A DNA stretch of 64,000 nucleotides from Membranipora membranacea (taxonomy: Eukaryota > Bryozoa > Gymnolaemata > Cheilostomatida > Membraniporidae): NCBI GenBank assembly GCA_914767715.1, contig OU612075.1, positions 10,168,001-10,232,000 on the forward strand. Direction: 5' to 3'. Under the pieces are notes generated by a model. It was not told the origin of the DNA and did no database searches. It was given only the letters and a program-made list of their open reading frames with translations. Numbering within the stretch: position 1 is the first letter of the stretch; each line of letters begins with the position of its first letter. Position numbers and translations under genes: made by a program. Positions 57,301 to 64,000 of this stretch are shown here, one piece after another.

Positions 57301-60300
57301 TTCCTACGCCATTTCTGAGCTTTGTACGCTATCCTAGAGTCATCCTAACAAAATCAATCAGATTAAAATTTTCTAGGATATGCTAGTTTAATCAAGTTTT
57401 TCCTTTAATAGGGTAGAGTTCTTTGACAAGTTTTGCATCCTTGCTTATAGTTTTTCAATGTCAGTGAGTCTTTTTTGGGTAACTCGATGGAGTCACTAGT
57501 ACTTTCTGACAAACTCAGCACAGTCACTAGTAGTTACTAGTAAGAGGCTTTGAGAATGTTTGATCAGTTATTTGTTTTTCATCATACTCTATATAATGTG
57601 ACTATATCTACATAGGGAAAACAGGGTAATGTAAGATCCCTAACTGTAATTTAAAGTTTGAGCTTTGGGTTTGCGGAGTCAGATCAATGGTTTCAACAAC
57701 AAAAGAGTTTTTATTTTCTTTGTCAGCTTGCGATGTAAAATGCATTCCATGTCGAGGCTCGGGATATATGCGGGACACAAGACAATTCTTTTCCAATTAG
57801 AATATTTCCATATGTCTTAGAACATTTACATATGTCACTTCTTGCACATTGCACATACAGGGGTCAGTACACTGACATCTGAAAGGCGGTAGGTACGTAG
57901 ACTGCCTACAATATTTCACTAGCATTACAGAGAAAGTCCAGTTCTGTATGGGCTGTAGCCAGTTGTATGAAAAAAATAGTAGAGGGTTTGTTGGTGGAGC
58001 CAATGTTGCTTGCTAAGACATATTTTAGGTACTTAGTCCAATCTTTCACTCGGGTGTTCTGAGACATGACCCCTACAGCACCAACTACAATGCTTTATAA
58101 GCCTTGCGTGCTGTAAGACATGTCCCATACAGTACCGGCCACATGTCTTACAACAACTGTTGACAGCAACGGTTTTTAGTGCCCATTCCGAACAGCATAA
58201 ACTTTTGTAATGGGTCTATCATTATCACATTTATCCGATTCGTTTAGGCTGAGTGAGGACCAGGACATTTCACACATCGACCTACCGGAGAATAACAAGA
58301 CTGTGGATAAGATCATGGATAAAGTTTATAAGGAGTATAAAAGACAGTTGTCTCATGGTGAGTGACAACCATAGAGTTATCCCCTCTCTATGGTGACAAC
58401 ATGCATACCAGTAATTGGCAGCCATGTTGGTTAGATTAAATGCTGCTGGTTAAATTTTTTTGTGTGTATGAAAGTTGTCTTTTCAATTGTGTTGCATTGT
58501 GGGAATAAATGTTATTTTTTGGCCTTGGTTAGGTCTTGCCATTGGTATTGCATTGTGGGAATAAATACTGTATTTTTGGCCTTGGTTAGGTCTTGCTATT
58601 GGTATTGCATTTTGGGATTACATGTTGTATTTTGACTCAGGTTAAATCTTTTCAATTGCATTGCATTGTGGGAATACATGTTGCATTTTGGCCTAGGTTA
58701 GGTCTTCTCAATGGAATTGCATTGGGGGATTGTATGTTGTATTTTGGCCTAGGTTAGGTCTTCTCAACTACATTGCACTGTGGGAATACATGCTATATTT
58801 TGACCTAGGTAAGGTTTTGTCGTTGGACCATTGCCTGTCCTTGTCCTTGAAAATTTGAAACAATGTTTGATAAAAGCTGCTGCCGTCAAAAAGGCTACCA
58901 GTTGAGTAAGAGCTTCAAACTGTTCAATAACATCCTATGAAGAAACACAATTCTCAATTTGAAGTAAATAGTGCCGAATCGCATCGAATTTAAAATGTTT
59001 TTAGGTTTTGTTAACAAACCCTGCAGAACCCCTAGCTAAAATTGATTTATATTGATTGTAGGCACGGCATCTTTGACTGAGTCAGATTTGGAGAATGGAT
59101 TTCACGTTTCTCACACGGCCATCCGTAAGGATGAAGTATTATCTAATAGAGAGAAACAGTTCCTGGTGTCAGTGGAGAGAGGGGACATGGCTACAGCCAG
59201 AACTTATCTAGAAGTATCTGAGGTAACAATATATATGATAATATATAAATATGTATTATTTATTATATAATAATATCTCTAACAGACAACATTGATGAGA
59301 CCTTTCTGGTCTACTATCAAACACTGATCCACTAGTGAGAGCCCCATTTTGATCAAAATATTTCTCAAGGTTGACTCAGAGTCGTGAAAAAACAGCCCTG
59401 TTTTGTCTCACCTTGACAGCTAGGGTACAAGTACAAAGTAACTATCTGAAAATTCCAAACCAGTATGTGAATTGTAATTTATAGTTTAGATCTGAGTGGA
59501 AGCCCTCCCTAAGATAAGTTTATCTGAATACAACGATTCATGTCTCTTATGAGTACGTACAGGTATATGGATTGATCGATGACAACAATTGATCATAAAG
59601 ACAGCCATGGCCTGCTTAAAATAGACCTATTCTTCCCTCGCAGGACACGGCGGAATATATACATAATATAAGAGTTTTGATTTTAGTTCAGTCATAAGCC
59701 AGGAAACTTAGATACAAAACTACAGTTATGTACTTTTCGTTTTTACACTGACTTTCAACACAAGGTCGGCAGCCAGCTGTTCATTCTGGTTAGGGACCTA
59801 AGGAATGTAAATTCAATTTTGGTACTATCCAAGACCCCAAAGCCTATTTTAAGAGACATCATAATGGATTAATTCACTTTAACAATGTACTTTTACTGCT
59901 TGAGAAAAAGGTTATTCACCATTTAGGGCCTGGTTATTGGATTAATTTATGATTTATTTTAGGATGACCCGACTTTTAATATCAACTGTCGAGACCCCCT
60001 GGGGAGGTCTGCGCTCCTCATAGCTATCGAGTATGAGAATATAGAGATGATGGAAGTGCTGTTATCGTTTAATGTGGAGGTGCGCGACGCTCTTCTACAC
60101 GCTATCAACGAGGAAAATGTAGAAGCAGTTGAAATGCTTCTCAAATATCAGCAAAATGTGCACAAACAAAAAAATCTACAGGTTGGTGATCCCCGGCATC
60201 AACTTTCAGCTTAACCTCCGGACCATTGTCTGCTATACATCAAGTTTGACCCAATTTGCTTGCCTTTCGAGATCATTCGATTCATTCCAATTCTACTGGT

Positions 60301-63228
60301 GCGCCCCAAACTTGACCAAACCCGATCTAGATCCGCTTACTCTGTGTGCTCCAGTGTGACAACCTTAAGTCCGCCCAATACTGTCATTTCAGATATCAGA
60401 CTGAATGTTGGACGCTGGTCATAATCATATGCTTGGTGAATTTACTTCATACATATAAAAAGCAAACATGCCAAACATCGTTGTGTTGCAACATGTCAAA
60501 ACTGATCAAGATTACAGATTGCCTATATGTCATTGCAGGAGAGATTGAATTGTGTGCTCATGAGGTTTGGAAGGGTAAATTGGCAAATAATATAAACTTG
60601 ATTCACTATTTCAATATTATTTGCCATGATATCGTTTGGTGTACCGTACTAATTACATTTTGATTGATCTAACTCGGCTAATACACTACTTTCCACCCTC
60701 GGTTCAATCAGGAAATTAATATTTCTGCATATCTTTAATGCATAAAAATCAGGGTTATGCAAACACTAAAGTGCTTGAGATGTGCGTATGTTTGTGTCAT
60801 ATTAAAACCTACACAAAACGCAAGCTCACACAAACAACATCTGAACTCGTCAACTGCGTTGTTGTAAATGTTTCTTCGACATAGCTGCTAATGTTGGGAG
60901 AGTGAAATAATTTTTGAATTTTTGTCAAATCATAAATTCACTTCGTAAAATCTTTAAAGATGACCAAGCCAAAGTAACCGATAAATGTTATTGTCATGTT
61001 TGGTTTTACTATTTAATTTGGGCCTAGGCTTGCTAAGTTTGTCACCGGCATTTTGTATCGCTAGCAAATTTAATTTTTATGCAGATTGATTCGGAAGAGA
61101 ATGTGAGTATTCTTTTGTGATAAATCCGTTAGACAGTGAGTCATTTCTTGGCTTCCCGTTAGCCAGTTAGAGATCATTGAGTTTTTTCTTAGCTTCCTGT
61201 GCTGTTTTGTTTTCTAGTGCCAGCTGCTTGTGACATTCCTTATTGGTTATATGATTGAGTGTTAATTTTGATGAGATGTATGTGGAAATTGATGTAGCTC
61301 TTATTATCGGAGTTATATTTCATAAGCATGTATACAGAAATACGTGACTTTATATACTACCTTATAAAGGGGTGAAGTATTTGAATGAAGAGAAGATTGC
61401 CATTCGCACATGTCTTAAATGGCAAAATTTATGGCTATGCCATTGTTCACTCATCCTCACCACTTTATAGAAGCTCTCTCAATAGCTAGTGAAAATTGAT
61501 GCTAGCTAAAATTCGACCACCCTCAAACTAGCTTCACTAAACTTAAGCCAATATTTACCGCTTTTTATGATATATAGATTATCACAGTTGTGTGCTAAGG
61601 CCGTGTTTCTGATGCCTTAATCTTTATTGTGGAATAAAAAATGCACTTTGCATATTACGCATTACATATTGAGTTTTCTTCGAAAAAGGGTCTCACCTTG
61701 GTATGAGATTTCAACAACAGCAGTCGTTAAGATCCTCAGATTCAAAATCGTATTGGTGCATTACAGTTTGAGCATGAGCATGACTTTGATTATTCATTAA
61801 AATCCCATGTTTTTATTGATGCCAAAATCTAACCATACCCATCACATCTTCAAGATGTTTTGCTTCAGGGGGATTTTTCAATTAAAATTAGCCAAAATCA
61901 CAATCTGATCGCTCACTCAGTGAGTTAGCCAGACCTGTTAGGGGTCTCGCTCTCAAATAGCTCACTCATTGATGGAACTATGTTCTGGGTGAGAGATTTG
62001 GGAGCGGTTTTGACTAATTGAAAGATCAAGTGAGTGATAATTTTGAGCAATGTGATGGTGATAATTATAGCATGGCTTACTCTAATTAAAAGACTCTCCA
62101 GGATACCCCATGGCCAAAGATCCTGCTGAGATTAAGCCATTTTTGTGTAACTTACAGGGTTTGCTGGGTCAGTCACAGTCGGATTCGTTCACTCCTGACA
62201 TAACTCCTCTCATGCTGGCAGCACACAGGGATAACTATGAGATAATCAAGATACTGTTAGAGCGAGGTGATAGGATACCCAAACCTCACAACGTACAGTG
62301 TCCGTGTAAGGAATGTATAGCCTACAGTAACGATGATATACTCTGTCACTCAAGGTATGACTTAAGCCCCCTTACTAGGCCAGAGTGGTGTTTGGGGAGA
62401 TGGGCCTTGGTCTATTGAATTGAAACTTACACTACTACAGGATGGAAATATCCTGGGATGTAAGTTTTGTGACTTACCAAGGTTTAAGGTTTGAAACTAG
62501 CAAATTTAGCGTTTTGAAATTATTACGTACAAGCTAACATTGAGAATTGACAATAATGTGGAATACATACTTAGTGAAATTTCTGCTAGCGAAATAGTGA
62601 AATTTGAAGTGCAATGAAATTTTTCAGCTTGCAGGGTATCTCCTCTAGGGCAGGGAGATATTGGAGTAATTGTATTGTATTTGTAGCTCATTTTGCAAAG
62701 TGAAAAAATTTCAAAAATAAGCATATAGTTTAAAAAAACTGAGAGTGAATGGTCTGTAGTGGCCTGGTCTTGCACTTGAATGGAGTTAACAGACAATTCT
62801 AACAAAAATAATCAACTTGAAATTTAACAAAGTTTCATAGACGGAATAGGCGGCACAGCCATTCAGCTCTCAATTCTAACTAGACAACCACCTCCTAAGC
62901 TCACAGTCCACTTGTGTAAGTTGGTCACGCGGGTACAAGTCTAGATATTTCATAGTGTTCTGATATAATTGTGCGCCTGCCCGTGTACCCAGAGAGATCA
63001 AAATAATGTAACCAGGTGGTGCTAATTAGTCAATCGAACTTTGATGTGGTTCACACATAGGGTTTAATTTCCTCCCACCTTGTTGAAGTAGGAAGTGATA
63101 ATCGTTGTTATTTTCTTTCAATCCAGGTCCAGAATTAACGCATACAAAGCACTTGCTAGTCCTAGTCTCATCTGTCTGAGTAGTCGTGATCCTATATTAA
63201 CAGCATTTGAGCTAAGCTGGGAACTCAG
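54353..63228 (+). CDS. TRPC channel, N-terminal part (continues right)
   Basis: Seven exons in phase: 54353-54450, 58248-58357, 59062-59222, 59963-60181, 61085-61102, 62158-62354 and 63127-63228, giving about 301 residues before the window ends. [20 protein letters not shown] opens the ankyrin repeats; [39 protein letters not shown] and [19 protein letters not shown] are further repeats. Then come the Cys-rich CPCKEC and [20 protein letters not shown], close to vertebrate TRPC4/5. Canonical TRP channels are tetrameric calcium-permeable cation channels of the plasma membrane, opened downstream of phospholipase C. The membrane helices, pore and TRP box lie beyond the right edge. Exon 1 and the 18-bp exon 61085-61102 are the least certain; all others are supported by protein similarity and phase. 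Confidence 0.88.
58475..58828. repeat. About 58-bp tandem array in TRPC intron 2
   Basis: Six degenerate copies contain GCATTGTGGGAATA, TTGTATTTTGGCC and GGTTAGGTCTT in a fixed order. The array begins about 120 bp after exon 58248-58357. No coding signal. Confidence 0.88.
61085..61102 (+). other. Candidate 18-bp TRPC microexon
   Basis: ATGCAG|ATTGATTCGGAAGAGAAT|GTGAGT reads as acceptor, six codons (IDSEEN) and donor, in phase 0 on both sides. It would add six residues to the linker between ankyrin repeats. Skipping it keeps the frame, so it may be alternative. Confidence 0.4.
61868..62098. mobile_element. MITE family A, copy 4, in TRPC intron
   Basis: About 230 bp, colinear with the copies at 1595 and 8088 (GATCGCTCACTCAGTGAG, TTAGGGGTCTCGCTCTCAAA, CAAGTGAGTGATAATTTTGAG). 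It is more diverged, with degraded ends (GGGGGATTTTTCAATTAAA on the left). CAG on both sides. It ends only about 60 bp before TRPC exon 62158-62354. Confidence 0.75.
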
Positions 63229-64000
63229 GTAAGTGTAACATGTCAGCCACCTTAAACAAGAAGATCATCACAATCTATTTATCAGTTCTGGATGGACATT
63301 TTGACCAGTATTTGGCGATGGTGCTTTTAAGACTAGTATGTGTTGTGAGGCAGTCTAGAGACACCTGTATGCAGTGCTTAGTCCTAATTTGCAGACAAAA
63401 ACCATCACACACAAAAAAACGAAAGATTGGATTGATGGACATTCTTACATCCTAAACTTTGATTTTCCTGGCACTAATGTTAAGAACCTTTCAGAACTGG
63501 GTCAATGATGTGTTGAAAGTTGTCGGGGCAGTGAGTGGTGCGCATCCAGTGTTGTCAACACCTGTTCAGTATTCAAGTTAACAACTTCAAATAAGGCTAG
63601 GTACTGGTCACACAATAGCAGCCTATTAGTGTAAGCATAGTGAGGGGAAAAGTGAAAGATGTAAAATAATTGACTGATGGGAGTTATACTCTCACCGAAT
63701 ACAAGAACACAACTCTTATTGATTGTTCCACTGTAAGAATGCATGAATACCTAGCCTTGTCAAGCGGTCATTTTCAAAACTAATAAAGTGGGCATGTGAC
63801 AAGGCCTATGAATACCAGTAGCCAACGAGTTGGCTCTGATCTGATTGGCTGTTGGATTGGAAAGCCTCCAACCAGCCCAACCAGCCCATCAGTGGCATCA
63901 CATTGGCAAGAACAGCAACGGAAGTATATAATCTTTCATTAATAACCTTCTAGGAACCATACGGGAAAGTTTCTATACAAATTTCTAATTTTCTTCTGAT

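Noticed and set aside
62101-62157. Extension of the TRPC exon leftwards to the acceptor at the MITE end (frame starting MAKDPAEIK)
   Set aside because: The upstream exon ends in phase 0, while this acceptor would require phase 1. The acceptor TTACAG before 62158 fits the phase and the family alignment. Kept only as a possible alternative start.

Overview
The window is animal (metazoan) nuclear DNA. Its genes are split by AT-rich GT-AG introns of a few hundred bases to several kb, the intergenic DNA is full of small DNA-transposon relatives, and the gene families are animal ones (LAMP, MAM/CUB astacin protease, TRPC channel, BIR protein). Nothing suggests a vertebrate. An invertebrate is likely, but the phylum cannot be fixed from sequence alone. 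All exon models below were built by reading splice sites and frames by eye; every junction was checked for phase, and the one that fails is reported.

Layout. (1) 489-1021, minus: one exon of a BIR (IAP-repeat) protein. (2) About 1.0-11.4 kb: no convincing gene; SINE, MITEs, hairpins and a pair of long inverted repeats. (3) 11854-17524, minus: a complete 8-exon, 613-residue LAMP-type lysosomal membrane glycoprotein with a very long Thr/Pro/Lys hinge. (4) 17525-17825: a 301-bp head-to-head promoter region with three CATGTG/CACATG E-boxes. (5) 17826-19840, plus: a complete 3-exon gene for the small COP9 signalosome subunit COPS9/CSNAP (69 residues). (6) 21188-40639, minus: a secreted astacin (M12A) metalloprotease in 24 located exons, in the order propeptide, protease, EGF-like, CUB, EGF, MAM1, EGF, MAM2, linker, MAM3, MAM4; only the signal-peptide exon was not found. 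(7) About 40.7-54.3 kb: gene-poor, repeats and unassigned open frames. (8) 54353 to the right edge, plus: the N-terminal third of a TRPC channel (ankyrin region), continuing outside the window.

The genes do not form one pathway. LAMP and COPS9 share a promoter region. COPS9 and the protease converge tail to tail at 19841-21187. The most notable observations are: a single excess base in the first MAM exon of an otherwise perfectly phased gene; a 90-bp tandem duplication that copies the LAMP exon 3 splice donor four times; an 18-bp intronic satellite built of E-box palindromes; the enlarged repetitive LAMP hinge; and several non-autonomous transposon families whose members carry clear target-site duplications.
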